Shown: one piece after another, positions 1 through 6,035 of the stretch
Position numbering within the stretch: the stretch's first letter is position 1
Layout of the letters: the number at the start of each line of letters is the position of its first letter
NCBI GenBank assembly: GCA_017608775.1
Contig: JAFCFF010000021.1
Location: 1 to 8,763, forward strand
Direction: 5' to 3'
DNA length: 8,763 bases
Source of the DNA: Candidatus Iainarchaeum sp.
GTDB taxonomy: Archaea; Iainarchaeota; Iainarchaeia; Iainarchaeales; JAFCFF01
Program-made: the position numbers and the translations under genes
Notes under the pieces: generated by a model
The model's input: only the letters and a program-made list of their open reading frames with translations
Database searches by the model: none
What the model was told of the DNA's origin: nothing

Positions 1-24
1 GCAAAGGAAATAGAGGGGAAGTAG
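1..24 (+). CDS. C-terminal tail of an upstream gene, possibly ribosomal protein S28e (partial)
   Basis: Reading from base 1, the first frame gives AKEIEGK followed by a TAG stop at 22-24. In many archaea rpS28e lies directly before rpL24e, and S28e ends in a charged stretch resembling ETEREA plus a few residues, so this could be its last seven residues. The fragment is far too short to prove it. A second frame stays open to the TAG at 27-29 and is an equal alternative on sequence alone. The S28e identity is an inference from gene order. Confidence 0.3.
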   Translation, partial: AKEIEGK

Positions 25-35
25 TCTAGGTTTTT

Positions 36-40
36 GGTGA
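36..40 (+). promoter_or_regulatory. Shine-Dalgarno site of rpL24e
   Basis: GGTGA lies four bases before the ATG at 45. It matches the archaeal anti-Shine-Dalgarno sequence (GGAGGTGATC core). An in-frame stop at 27-29 and the lack of any other start codon after it fix the start at 45. Confidence 0.6.
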
Positions 41-44
41 GAGG

Positions 45-215
45 ATGAGGTGTTTTTTTTGTAATCGTGAAATAAAAAAAGCCACTGGAAAGATGTTTGT
101 AACAAGGACAGGCCAAGTTTTGTATTTTTGCTCATCAAAATGTGAAAAAAACGCCCTTAAGCTGAGAAGAAATCCAAAAAAAGTAAGATGGGTTGTAAAA
201 AAGAAAAAACAATAG
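45..215 (+). CDS. rpl24e: 50S ribosomal protein L24e
   Basis: A 56-residue protein of the large ribosomal subunit, shared by archaea and eukaryotes. It is a treble-clef zinc ribbon: the cysteines are C3 and C6 (CFFC) and C29 and C33 (CSSKC). The family signature follows: a GKMFV strand near residue 15, the YFCSSKCEKN segment at 27-36 and the RRNPKKVRW basic motif at 41-49. The length is normal for the archaeal form. This gene was recognised directly from the DNA; it is too short for a routine open-reading-frame cutoff. It is followed by a T-rich gap and then aIF5B, a neighbour seen in many archaea. The C-terminus ends in a short lysine run (KKKKQ). Confidence 0.95.
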   Translation: MRCFFCNREIKKATGKMFVTRTGQVLYFCSSKCEKNALKLRRNPKKVRWVVKKKKQ

Positions 216-276
216 TTTTATTTTTTAATGTTTTTTAATTATTTTCGTTTTAACTTTTCTTAGTTTGGTGTTGAAA
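216..276 (+). promoter_or_regulatory. T-rich intergenic region: candidate terminator for rpL24e and promoter for aIF5B
   Basis: This 61-base gap is the largest in the window. Two T6 runs (221-226 and 231-236) lie just after the rpL24e stop; archaeal RNA polymerase commonly terminates at such U-tracts without a hairpin. The AT-rich element TTTTTTAATTATT at 231-243 could serve as a TATA box. A start about 25 bases downstream would fall near 262-266 and give a short leader that still needs the GGTG at 267-270. Both roles are inferred from base composition and spacing. No convincing purine-rich BRE is visible. Confidence 0.35.
267..270 (+). promoter_or_regulatory. Shine-Dalgarno site deciding the aIF5B start
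   Basis: GGTG lies six bases before the ATG at 277. The codons TTG (265), GTG (268) and TTG (271) are in the same frame and could act as starts, but they overlap or adjoin this site. That favours ATG 277. Confidence 0.5.
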
Positions 277-2019
277 ATGATTAGGAAGCCAATTGTAACA
301 GTTTTGGGACATGTGGACCATGGAAAAACAAGCTTGCTTGACAAGATAAGAGGTAGCACTCTAGCAAAAAAAGAGGCAGGCGGCATAACACAGCATATAG
401 GAGCTACTGAAGTTCCATTGTCGGTTATTGAAAAAATTTCTGGGGATCTCCTGAAAAAATATAGATTTAAGCTAAAAATCCCTGGGCTTTTTTTCATAGA
501 TACGCCTGGACACGAGGCGTTTACAAACCTAAGAAAAAGAGGTGGAAGTATAAGCGACATAGCAATTCTTGTTGTCGATGTTATGCAGGGCTGTCAAAAT
601 CAAACCTATGAGGCTCTTGATATCTTGAGGCATTACAGGGTTCCGTTTATAGTTGCATTGAACAAGGTTGACATGATTTATGGCTGGAGAAAGGAGAAAG
701 AAATAGTTAGCATAACAGAAAGCCTGAAAAAACAAGACAAAACAGTTTTGGAGGAGCTGGACAAAAAACTGTATTCGGTTGTTGGGCAGCTTCATGAAAG
801 AGGCCTTCAGTCGGAAATGTTTGACAGGGTTGAGGATTTCACAAAAACAATAGTCATAGTCCCTGTTAGCGCAATATCCGGCGAAGGGCTACCAGAAATT
901 CTTTGTTTTCTTGCTGGCCTTAGCCAGAAATATCTTGAGAAAAGACTTGAGATTCATCCAGAAGAAAAAGCTAGGGGGGTTGTGTTGGAAACAAAGGAAG
1001 AAAAAGGACTGGGAAAAACTATAGATGTTATTCTTTATGATGGGGTTGTGAGGCTTGGCGACGAATTTGGGGTTGTAAGTTCCAAAGGTATAGAAAAAAG
1101 AAAAGTAAAGGCCTTGCTACAGCCAAGAGCTCTGGAAGAAATCAGAGAGGCAAAAAGTAAGTTTGAGAGAAAAGATGTTGTTTATGCTGCCGCTGGTGTA
1201 AAAATTTTGGCAAGTGACTTGGAAAACGTTCTTGCAGGCTCTCCTTTTCTTGTTTTTGAAAATGAGGAGGAACTTCTAGGTCTGAAAAAAGAGATAGAGG
1301 GTATTGAGTTTGAGAGTGTGGGAGAGGGAGTTGTTGTTAGGGCAGACAGCTTAGGAAGTTTGGAGGCCCTTGTTGGCTTGCTAAAGGAGAAGGGAATAAA
1401 GATAAAAAAAGCAAAAATTGGAAGCCCAACAAAAAAAGATTTTTCAGAAGCACTTGCAATAGGGAAGAAAAATATAGAGTTGGGGGTTGTAATCGCCTTT
1501 AATGTTTCTGTTCCAGAGGAGCTTTTGGAAGAGTTTGGTAAGGATGTTGGGGTTATAGAAAGCAAAGTTATTTATAAAATAATGGAAGATTACAAGGAAT
1601 GGGTTGAAAAAATAAAAAAAGAAGAAAGAGAGAGTATTTTTAAAAAAATAGCATATCCAGTAAAAATAAGGGTTTTGCCTGGCTGTGTTTTTAGAAAAAG
1701 TAAGCCCGCGATTTTTGGGGTTAAGGTTTTGGAGGGAAGCTTGAGAAAGGGAGTCTTTTTGATAAAAGAAGACGGAAGTAAGATAGGAAAAATAAGGGAA
1801 ATACAGGAAAAGGGAAAGAGCCTGGAAAAGGCAAACAAGGGAGAGGAAATAGCAATAAGCGTTGAGGGAGCGATTTTTGAAAAAGATTTTAAAGAAGATG
1901 ACTTGCTATATAGTTATATTTCAAGGGAAGATTATAGGTTGCTTAGAGAAAGCAACTTACTTAACATAGAGGAAAAAGAACTTCTTGATGAAATCTTTGA
2001 GATTGTGAGGAGGGCTTGA
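277..2019 (+). CDS. infB: Translation initiation factor aIF5B (IF2 homologue)
   Basis: A 580-residue GTPase that promotes ribosomal subunit joining and initiator-tRNA placement in the cytoplasm. All G motifs are intact: GHVDHGKT at 11-18, switch 1 AGGITQHIGATE at 34-45, DTPGH at 75-79, NKVD at 129-132 and SAISGEGL at 198-205. After the G domain (about 1-220) come a beta-barrel domain II (about 230-340), domain III (about 350-460) and a C-terminal domain IV with its own barrel and terminal helices (about 470-580). The length is close to the archaeal norm of about 600, with no intein and no long eukaryotic N-terminal extension. ATG 277 was chosen because of the GGTG site and because the family normally begins just before the KPIVTVLGH strand; an extension to TTG 265 is possible. 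The stop is one base from the rpS6e start, so the two are surely cotranscribed. Confidence 0.95.
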   Translation: MIRKPIVTVLGHVDHGKTSLLDKIRGSTLAKKEAGGITQHIGATEVPLSVIEKISGDLLKKYRFKLKIPGLFFIDTPGHEAFTNLRKRGGSISDIAILVVDVMQGCQNQTYEALDILRHYRVPFIVALNKVDMIYGWRKEKEIVSITESLKKQDKTVLEELDKKLYSVVGQLHERGLQSEMFDRVEDFTKTIVIVPVSAISGEGLPEILCFLAGLSQKYLEKRLEIHPEEKARGVVLETKEEKGLGKTIDVILYDGVVRLGDEFGVVSSKGIEKRKVKALLQPRALEEIREAKSKFERKDVVYAAAGVKILASDLENVLAGSPFLVFENEEELLGLKKEIEGIEFESVGEGVVVRADSLGSLEALVGLLKEKGIKIKKAKIGSPTKKDFSEALAIGKKNIELGVVIAFNVSVPEELLEEFGKDVGVIESKVIYKIMEDYKEWVEKIKKEERESIFKKIAYPVKIRVLPGCVFRKSKPAIFGVKVLEGSLRKGVFLIKEDGSKIGKIREIQEKGKSLEKANKGEEIAISVEGAIFEKDFKEDDLLYSYISREDYRLLRESNLLNIEEKELLDEIFEIVRRA

Positions 2020-2020
2020 T

Positions 2021-2488
2021 ATGAAAATAACTTTGAACATTTCCGGAAAGCCAAAGTCTTATAAGCTTGAGAGTGAAAAAGTTGTTTTTAGGGGCAAGAA
2101 AATCGGAAATATTGTTGATTTGGGAGAAATAAAAACAGAATTCGCTGGAATAAAGGGAGAGATAAGAGGAGGGACAGATAGAGATGGCTTTCCAATGGTG
2201 CCCTACCTAACAAGCATTGCAAGAAAAAAGTTGTTTTTAGATAGGGGCCCTGGATTTAGGCCAAAGAAAAAAGGAGATAGAAGGAGAAAAACCATAAGAG
2301 GCAACACAATAGGAGAAGATATAGTGCAACTAAATATTAAGGTTTTAGAGGGAGGGGGAAAACTAGAAAGTATCTTAAGTAAAAAAGAGGGAAAGGAAGG
2401 AGAAGTAAAGAAGGAAAAGGCAGAACAAAAACCAGGAGAAAAAAATAAAGAAAGGAAGGAAAAAGCCAAGCCTGGCGAGAAAAAATAG
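2021..2488 (+). CDS. rps6e: 30S ribosomal protein S6e
   Basis: A small-subunit ribosomal protein of 155 residues. The family core is clear: GEIRGGTDRDGFPM at 46-59, the RGPGFRPKKKGDRRRK basic segment at 75-90, and TIRGNTIGEDIVQLNIKV at 91-108. The core ends near residue 120. The last 35 residues form a low-complexity lysine/glutamate tail that is probably disordered; archaeal S6e is often about 125-130 residues, so this is an extension. The start is ATG 2021, with GGAGG at 2009-2013 seven bases upstream. It lies one base after aIF5B and nine bases before aIF2-gamma. Confidence 0.95.
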   Translation: MKITLNISGKPKSYKLESEKVVFRGKKIGNIVDLGEIKTEFAGIKGEIRGGTDRDGFPMVPYLTSIARKKLFLDRGPGFRPKKKGDRRRKTIRGNTIGEDIVQLNIKVLEGGGKLESILSKKEGKEGEVKKEKAEQKPGEKNKERKEKAKPGEKK

Positions 2489-2497
2489 CTTGTTTTT

Positions 2498-3691
2498 ATG
2501 GAAAATAAATTTTTGCAGCCTGAGTTAAACATTGGAATGATAGGCCATGTTGATCATGGAAAAACAAGCCTAACAAAAGCCCTGACAGGAAAATGGACGG
2601 ATACTCACTCAGAAGAACTTAAAAGAGGAATAAGTATAAGAATTGGTTACGCAAACTTTCTAATAAGAAAATGTGAGAAGTGCAAGGGTTTTGAGGCATA
2701 CACAACAAAGGAATTTTGTGAGAGGTGTGGAGAAAAAACAACTCCGTTAAGAAAAATATCTATAGTTGATGCTCCAGGACACGAAACCCTGATTACAACA
2801 ATGCTTTCTGGTGCAGCGCTGATGCATGGAGTTATTCTTGTGGTTGCCGCTAATGAAAAAATACCCCAGCAAAGAACAATAGAGCATCTTCTTGCGGTAA
2901 AGGCTTCTGGAATCAAAAACATTGTTGTGGCCCTAAACAAGGTTGATCTTGTTGACAGAGAAGAACTTGATAAAAGATTTAAAGAGCTTAAGAAGTTTTT
3001 AGGGGAATATGATATAGATGCCAAAATAATTCCCACCTCCGCCCATTTCTCGCTTAATATTGATGCTTTGTTGGAGGCCATAGAAAAAAACATTCCAACG
3101 CCGAGGTTTGATCTGAACAAGAAGTTTAAGATGTACATAGCCAGAAGCTTCGATATAAACAGGGTTGGACAAGACATAAAAAACCTAAAGGGAGGAGTTA
3201 TAGGCGGAGGAATTGTACAGGGAAAGCTAAGATTAGGAGAAGAGATAGAAATTTCTCCAGGATATGAGGGAAAAAAAGTTGTGACAAAGGCCGTAAGCTT
3301 AAACAGTGATGGAGACAAGTTAGAGGAGGCAAGGCCTGGTGGGTTGGTTGCCATAGGAACTCTGATGGATATGAGCATGACAAAAAATGATGGGATGAGA
3401 GGGAATGTTGCGGGGAGTTTGGGTAGCTTGCCAGAGCCAGCAAAGAAGATAAATGCTGAAATAAGGGCTTTTAAGAGGGCTGTTGAAAAGCTTGAGGAAG
3501 TTAAAAAAGGAGATATCTTAACAATCAACATAGGAACTGCAACAACCATAGGAAAAGTAAAAAACATGGAAAAAAACATTGGAGAGATAGAGTTAAGTTT
3601 GCCTGTTGTTGCCGAGAGAAACGATAAAATAGCAATTCTAAAAAGAGGAAAGCAGGGTTGGAGATTGGTTGCATATGGAAAAATCGTCTGA
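2498..3691 (+). CDS. eif2g: Translation initiation factor aIF2 subunit gamma
   Basis: A 397-residue GTPase subunit of the aIF2 complex, which carries Met-tRNAi to the small ribosomal subunit. G motifs: GHVDHGKT at 16-23, switch 1 RGISIRIGYA at 43-52, DAPGH at 91-95, NKVD at 147-150 and SAH at 181-183. The zinc knuckle typical of the gamma subunit is present (C59, C62, C74, C77). Domain II starts with the ARSFDIN motif at 215-221, followed by LKGGVIGGGI, and the C-terminal domain III barrel is complete. The length is slightly short of the usual 405-415. One family-typical residue differs: NRVG at 221-224, where NKPG is usual. No good Shine-Dalgarno site precedes ATG 2498; the gap to rpS6e is nine bases, so translation may depend on coupling. 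The alpha and beta subunits are not in the window. Confidence 0.95.
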   Translation: MENKFLQPELNIGMIGHVDHGKTSLTKALTGKWTDTHSEELKRGISIRIGYANFLIRKCEKCKGFEAYTTKEFCERCGEKTTPLRKISIVDAPGHETLITTMLSGAALMHGVILVVAANEKIPQQRTIEHLLAVKASGIKNIVVALNKVDLVDREELDKRFKELKKFLGEYDIDAKIIPTSAHFSLNIDALLEAIEKNIPTPRFDLNKKFKMYIARSFDINRVGQDIKNLKGGVIGGGIVQGKLRLGEEIEISPGYEGKKVVTKAVSLNSDGDKLEEARPGGLVAIGTLMDMSMTKNDGMRGNVAGSLGSLPEPAKKINAEIRAFKRAVEKLEEVKKGDILTINIGTATTIGKVKNMEKNIGEIELSLPVVAERNDKIAILKRGKQGWRLVAYGKIV

Positions 3692-4094
3692 AAGGACAGA
3701 TAAAATAAAAAAGACCAGAGGAGTTGTTATAGACACAAACTTGTTTTTATATATGGTAGAACACAGGGTTGACGTGATTGAGGAAGCAAAAACCTTTGGA
3801 AATGTTTTTACGATAGAAGCTGTGTTGAAGGAGTTGGAGAAGATCAGCAAAAAAGGGAAGGGAAGATGGAAGAAAAACGCAAAAATAGCGTTGAGGATAA
3901 TAAAAAAAAGGAGAATAAAGCTATTGCATAATAGCTCATTAGAAAAAAAACTCTCTGTGGATAAAAAGCTTTTAAAGCTTGTAGATAAAGGATTTATTAT
4001 AGCAACAAACGACAGAAAACTTATTAAAAACATTAAAGAAAAGTTAGGAAGGGTTCTAAGGGTTAGACAAAGAAAGAAAATTGATGTGTTTTGA
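3675..4094 (+). CDS. PIN-domain protein, FCF1/Utp24-like, probable rRNA-processing endonuclease
   Basis: A 139-residue single PIN domain. The fold's acidic residues are visible: D20 in VIDTN, E53 in VLKELEKI, D96 in the VDKKLL segment and D113 in IATNDRKL, so an active metal-dependent RNase is plausible. A basic segment (about 59-82) and the ending VLRVRQRKKIDVF resemble the archaeal FCF1-like group, whose eukaryotic relatives cut pre-rRNA. In that group the third position is usually a DD pair; here it is D-K. Archaea commonly keep this gene between aIF2-gamma and rpoE', which supports the assignment. ATG 3675 overlaps aIF2-gamma by 17 bases; a TTG six bases earlier is a weaker alternative. 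The rRNA substrate is inferred from the family. A toxin role is unlikely, because there is no antitoxin and the context is a housekeeping operon. Confidence 0.8.
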   Translation: MEKSSERTDKIKKTRGVVIDTNLFLYMVEHRVDVIEEAKTFGNVFTIEAVLKELEKISKKGKGRWKKNAKIALRIIKKRRIKLLHNSSLEKKLSVDKKLLKLVDKGFIIATNDRKLIKNIKEKLGRVLRVRQRKKIDVF

Positions 4095-4098
4095 GGTG
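4093..4098 (+). promoter_or_regulatory. Shine-Dalgarno site deciding the Rpo7 start
   Basis: GAGGTG overlaps the stop codon of the PIN gene and lies five bases before GTG 4104. An in-frame TTG at 4101 would leave only two bases of spacing, so GTG 4104 is preferred. The protein then starts MFWKQRI, which fits the family's usual M-(Y/F)-(Y/W)-K opening. Confidence 0.6.
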
Positions 4099-4103
4099 GT
4101 TTG

Positions 4104-4640
4104 GTGTTTTGGAAACAAAGGATTGTTGATGTTATAGGGATCGCCCCCAAAGAGTTTGAAAAAAATATAAAAAGCATGGTCCTAAACAGACTAAGGGAAA
4201 CCTATGAGGGAAGCTTTGACGAAGATATAGGAATTGTGCTTGTTGTTAACAACGTAAAAATAAAAAGCGAGGGGAAGATAGTACCAGGAGAGGGAAATGT
4301 ATACTATGAGGTAGAGTTTGACGCCTATAGCCTAAAGCCAGAGCTAAATGAAGTCCTCTACGGAGAAATAAACGATGCTGTCGAGTTTGGCGCCTTTATA
4401 AAAATAGGTAGTTTGGAGGGGTTGATTCATATATCTCAGCTTATGGAAGATTTTGTAACTTACGACCCAACAAACAAGTCGTTCAGGGGTAAGGAAAGCC
4501 ATAAAGTTATTACTGTTGGAAACATAGTTAAGGCAAGAATAATAAGCCTGAGCCTTAGAGAAAGCATAGAAAAATCAAAAATTGGTCTAACATTGAGACA
4601 GCCTGGCTTGGGAAAGATAATTGCCTTCAAAAAAAAGTAG
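4104..4640 (+). CDS. rpoE1: DNA-directed RNA polymerase subunit Rpo7 (RpoE')
   Basis: A 178-residue stalk subunit of the archaeal RNA polymerase, homologous to eukaryotic Rpb7. With Rpo4 it forms the stalk that binds nascent RNA and helps promoter opening. The N-terminal RNP-like domain covers about 1-80 and contains the PGEGNVYYEVEFDA stretch at 61-74. An S1 RNA-binding domain follows (about 83-165), with GEINDAVEFGAFIKIG at 87-102 and GLIHISQLM at 106-114. The C-terminal SKIGLTLRQPGLGK at 158-171 is characteristic of the archaeal protein. The length matches the family. The upstream gene ends at 4094 and the Shine-Dalgarno site overlaps that stop, so translation is probably coupled. The order PIN-rpoE'-spt4 is common in archaea. 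Confidence 0.95.
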   Translation: MFWKQRIVDVIGIAPKEFEKNIKSMVLNRLRETYEGSFDEDIGIVLVVNNVKIKSEGKIVPGEGNVYYEVEFDAYSLKPELNEVLYGEINDAVEFGAFIKIGSLEGLIHISQLMEDFVTYDPTNKSFRGKESHKVITVGNIVKARIISLSLRESIEKSKIGLTLRQPGLGKIIAFKKK

Positions 4641-4649
4641 TTGGTAGAA

Positions 4650-4844
4650 ATGGTTAGGTTAAAGGCATGCAAGAGCTGTGGGGCAATAGTTGAAAAGGGA
4701 AAAATCTGTCCAAAATGTGGAAATAAGGGGCTAACCACTTTTTGGCAGGGGAAGATCTATGTTTTAAAGCCGGAAAGCTCAGAGATAGCAAGGAAGAAAA
4801 AAATAGAAAAGCCAGGAAAATACGCCCTAAGACTGAGTGTTTAG
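4650..4844 (+). CDS. spt4: Transcription elongation factor Spt4 (RpoE'')
   Basis: A 64-residue zinc protein that pairs with Spt5 and keeps RNA polymerase processive. The zinc cysteines are C7 and C10 (CKSC) and C20 and C23 (CPKC). The C-terminal family signature SSEIARKKKIEKPGKYALRL is present and complete. ATG 4650 gives the normal family length. A TTG at 4641, directly after the rpoE' stop, would add three residues but has no Shine-Dalgarno site; the short GGTAG at 4643-4647 weakly supports ATG 4650. The gene lies nine bases downstream of rpoE', its usual partner. The Spt5 gene is not in the window. Confidence 0.92.
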   Translation: MVRLKACKSCGAIVEKGKICPKCGNKGLTTFWQGKIYVLKPESSEIARKKKIEKPGKYALRLSV

Positions 4845-4873
4845 CCTTGGTGTTTAATTTTTAGTGTGATTTC

Positions 4874-5242
4874 ATGAACCTGGAAATTTTAGAGGCGAGA
4901 GAAAACCCGTTGCTTGACAGGGAGGAAATCATTGCTGTGATAAAGGGAGTAAAAACAACCCCAAGCAGAAATGAAATTATAGAAAAAATTGCTGCTCTAA
5001 AGATGAGTAAAAAAGAGGATGTTGCGCTAAATAAGATTGAGCATGTTTTTGGAAGCGATGTTGTTAGGGTTTTTATAAATATTTATAAAACAAAAAAAGG
5101 AAAAAAACTTGAAAGAGGGGAAAGAGTTTTTTTCAGGACGGGTGAAAAAACCAAGAAAGAAAAAAAAGAGAAGAAAGGAGAAAAAGAAGCCCCAAAACAA
5201 AAGGAAGAGGAGCCAAAGAAAGAAGAAACTAAGAAAAGTTAG
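4874..5242 (+). CDS. rps24e: 30S ribosomal protein S24e
   Basis: A 122-residue small-subunit ribosomal protein. The S24e core occupies about residues 1-90: an N-terminal strand with the ENPLLDREEI segment (10-19), the conserved TPSRNEIIEKIAAL helix (29-42), an ALNKIEHVFGSDV strand region (51-63) and the closing ERVFFRTGEK segment (82-92). Residues 91-122 are a tail made almost only of K, E, P, Q and T, beyond the usual archaeal length of about 100. The start is ATG 4874, with GTGAT at 4866-4870 just upstream. The 29-base gap from spt4 is T-rich but too small to hold a gene. A GTP-dependent dephospho-CoA kinase gene is often found at this position in euryarchaea and is missing here. Confidence 0.93.
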   Translation: MNLEILEARENPLLDREEIIAVIKGVKTTPSRNEIIEKIAALKMSKKEDVALNKIEHVFGSDVVRVFINIYKTKKGKKLERGERVFFRTGEKTKKEKKEKKGEKEAPKQKEEEPKKEETKKS

Positions 5243-5250
5243 GTGATAGA

Positions 5251-5484
5251 ATGCCGAAAAAAAGAAAGGCAAGAGAAAAGAAGGGAAAGAGAATCAGAAA
5301 AAAAAGCCCAAAATCCAAAAAATCTAAGCACTATGTCCTTGAGGGCGGAGGGATAATTAAGAAGGGAAAGGAATGCCCAAAATGTGGTTCAGGTGTGTTT
5401 TTAGCAGAGCACAGGAACAGACTAACCTGTGGAAAATGTGGCTATTCTGAAATTAAACTTAAAAAAGAAAATGTGGAAAAATGA
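5251..5484 (+). CDS. rps27ae: 30S ribosomal protein S27ae
   Basis: A 77-residue zinc-ribbon protein of the small subunit. The zinc cysteines are C42 and C45 (CPKC) and C60 and C63 (CGKC). Between them is the family motif GVFLAEHRNRLTC (48-60). In eukaryotes this protein is made as a fusion to ubiquitin; no ubiquitin is attached here. Residues 1-26 are an unusually basic leader (K/R-rich), which lengthens the protein compared with the usual 50-65 residues in archaea. ATG 5251 is preceded by AGGTGAT at 5241-5247, which overlaps the rpS24e stop. The stop overlaps the start of the next gene by four bases (ATGA), indicating coupled translation. Confidence 0.95.
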   Translation: MPKKRKAREKKGKRIRKKSPKSKKSKHYVLEGGGIIKKGKECPKCGSGVFLAEHRNRLTCGKCGYSEIKLKKENVEK

Positions 5485-6026
5485 AAATATACACAAAATC
5501 CGGAGATAGGGGAAAGACAAATCTTTTTGACGGTGAGAGAATTGGAAAAGATAACCCAAGAATAAAGGCATACTGTAGCTTGGACGAACTAACTAGTTTT
5601 TTGGGGCTTGTTAGATCTTTTTCGAAAAGTAAAACAATAAAAAAAATTATAGAAAAACTTCAGGAGGACTTGTTTTTTGTTGGCTGGGACCTAGCAACCA
5701 AAAAGGAAAAGTTTAGGAAAAAAATAAAAAAAATAGGAGAGAGAGAAATAAAATTTCTTGAGGCAAACATAGATAAAATAGCTAGAAGAGTTCAGGTCGG
5801 AAAGTATTTTGTTTTTCCGGGGGGTAGCAAAGAAGCCGCATTTCTACATGTTGCAAGAACAGTGTGTAGGAGAGCAGAGATCTCTGTTGTTGAGTTGTCA
5901 AAAAAAGAAAAAATCAATAAAAACATTATAGTATATCTTAACAGGCTGGCAGACCTTCTTTTTATTATGGCCTTACTAGCAAACAAGGAAAGTAGGGTCA
6001 AGGAAAGGGAATGGAAGGTAAAATAG
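5481..6026 (+). CDS. Cob(I)alamin adenosyltransferase, PduO type
   Basis: A 181-residue member of the PduO-type ATP:cob(I)alamin adenosyltransferase family, which transfers the adenosyl group of ATP to reduced cobalamin to make coenzyme B12. N-terminal ATP-binding motif TKSGDRGKTNLF at 5-16; DELTSFLG at 35-42 with the conserved D35; LQEDLFFVGWDLA at 60-72; FPGG at 112-115; HVARTVCRRAE at 123-133; YLNRLADLLF at 152-161. The length matches the family (about 180-190). Several normally conserved positions differ: C32 where the AYG motif has glycine, A157 for the serine of NRLSD, and L165 for the arginine of the following AR. It may salvage B12 for an enzyme such as a B12-dependent ribonucleotide reductase, but no such gene is visible. 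Its ATG overlaps the rpS27ae stop. Confidence 0.88.
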   Translation: MKIYTKSGDRGKTNLFDGERIGKDNPRIKAYCSLDELTSFLGLVRSFSKSKTIKKIIEKLQEDLFFVGWDLATKKEKFRKKIKKIGEREIKFLEANIDKIARRVQVGKYFVFPGGSKEAAFLHVARTVCRRAEISVVELSKKEKINKNIIVYLNRLADLLFIMALLANKESRVKEREWKVK

Positions 6027-6035
6027 GGCGGTTTT

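Noticed and set aside
225..560. - strand open frame covering the rpL24e-aIF5B gap
   Set aside because: Most of it is antisense to the aIF5B G domain, and the part in the gap is only T-rich sequence read backwards.
2647..3579. Long open frame of 310 codons on the - strand opposite aIF2-gamma
   Set aside because: It lies wholly antisense to a clearly conserved GTPase. Its product is an S/F/P-rich low-complexity sequence with no motif, as expected from the complement of purine-rich codons.
277..3691. Intein insertion in the two initiation-factor GTPases
   Set aside because: Both P-loop regions and all G motifs are continuous, with no splice-junction residues or extra domain.
3675..4094. PIN gene as a VapC-type toxin
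   Set aside because: No antitoxin gene is adjacent. The operon position between aIF2-gamma and rpoE' and the VRQRKK-type ending match the housekeeping FCF1-like family.
3638..4177. 179-codon open frame on the - strand opposite the PIN gene
   Set aside because: It is antisense to the PIN gene and both of its neighbours, is F/S/L-rich and has no recognisable domain.
4845..4873. TTTAATTTTTA as a promoter or terminator between spt4 and rpS24e
   Set aside because: It is too close to ATG 4874 for a TATA box serving a leadered mRNA with the GTGAT site, and a T5 run alone is weak evidence for termination inside an operon.
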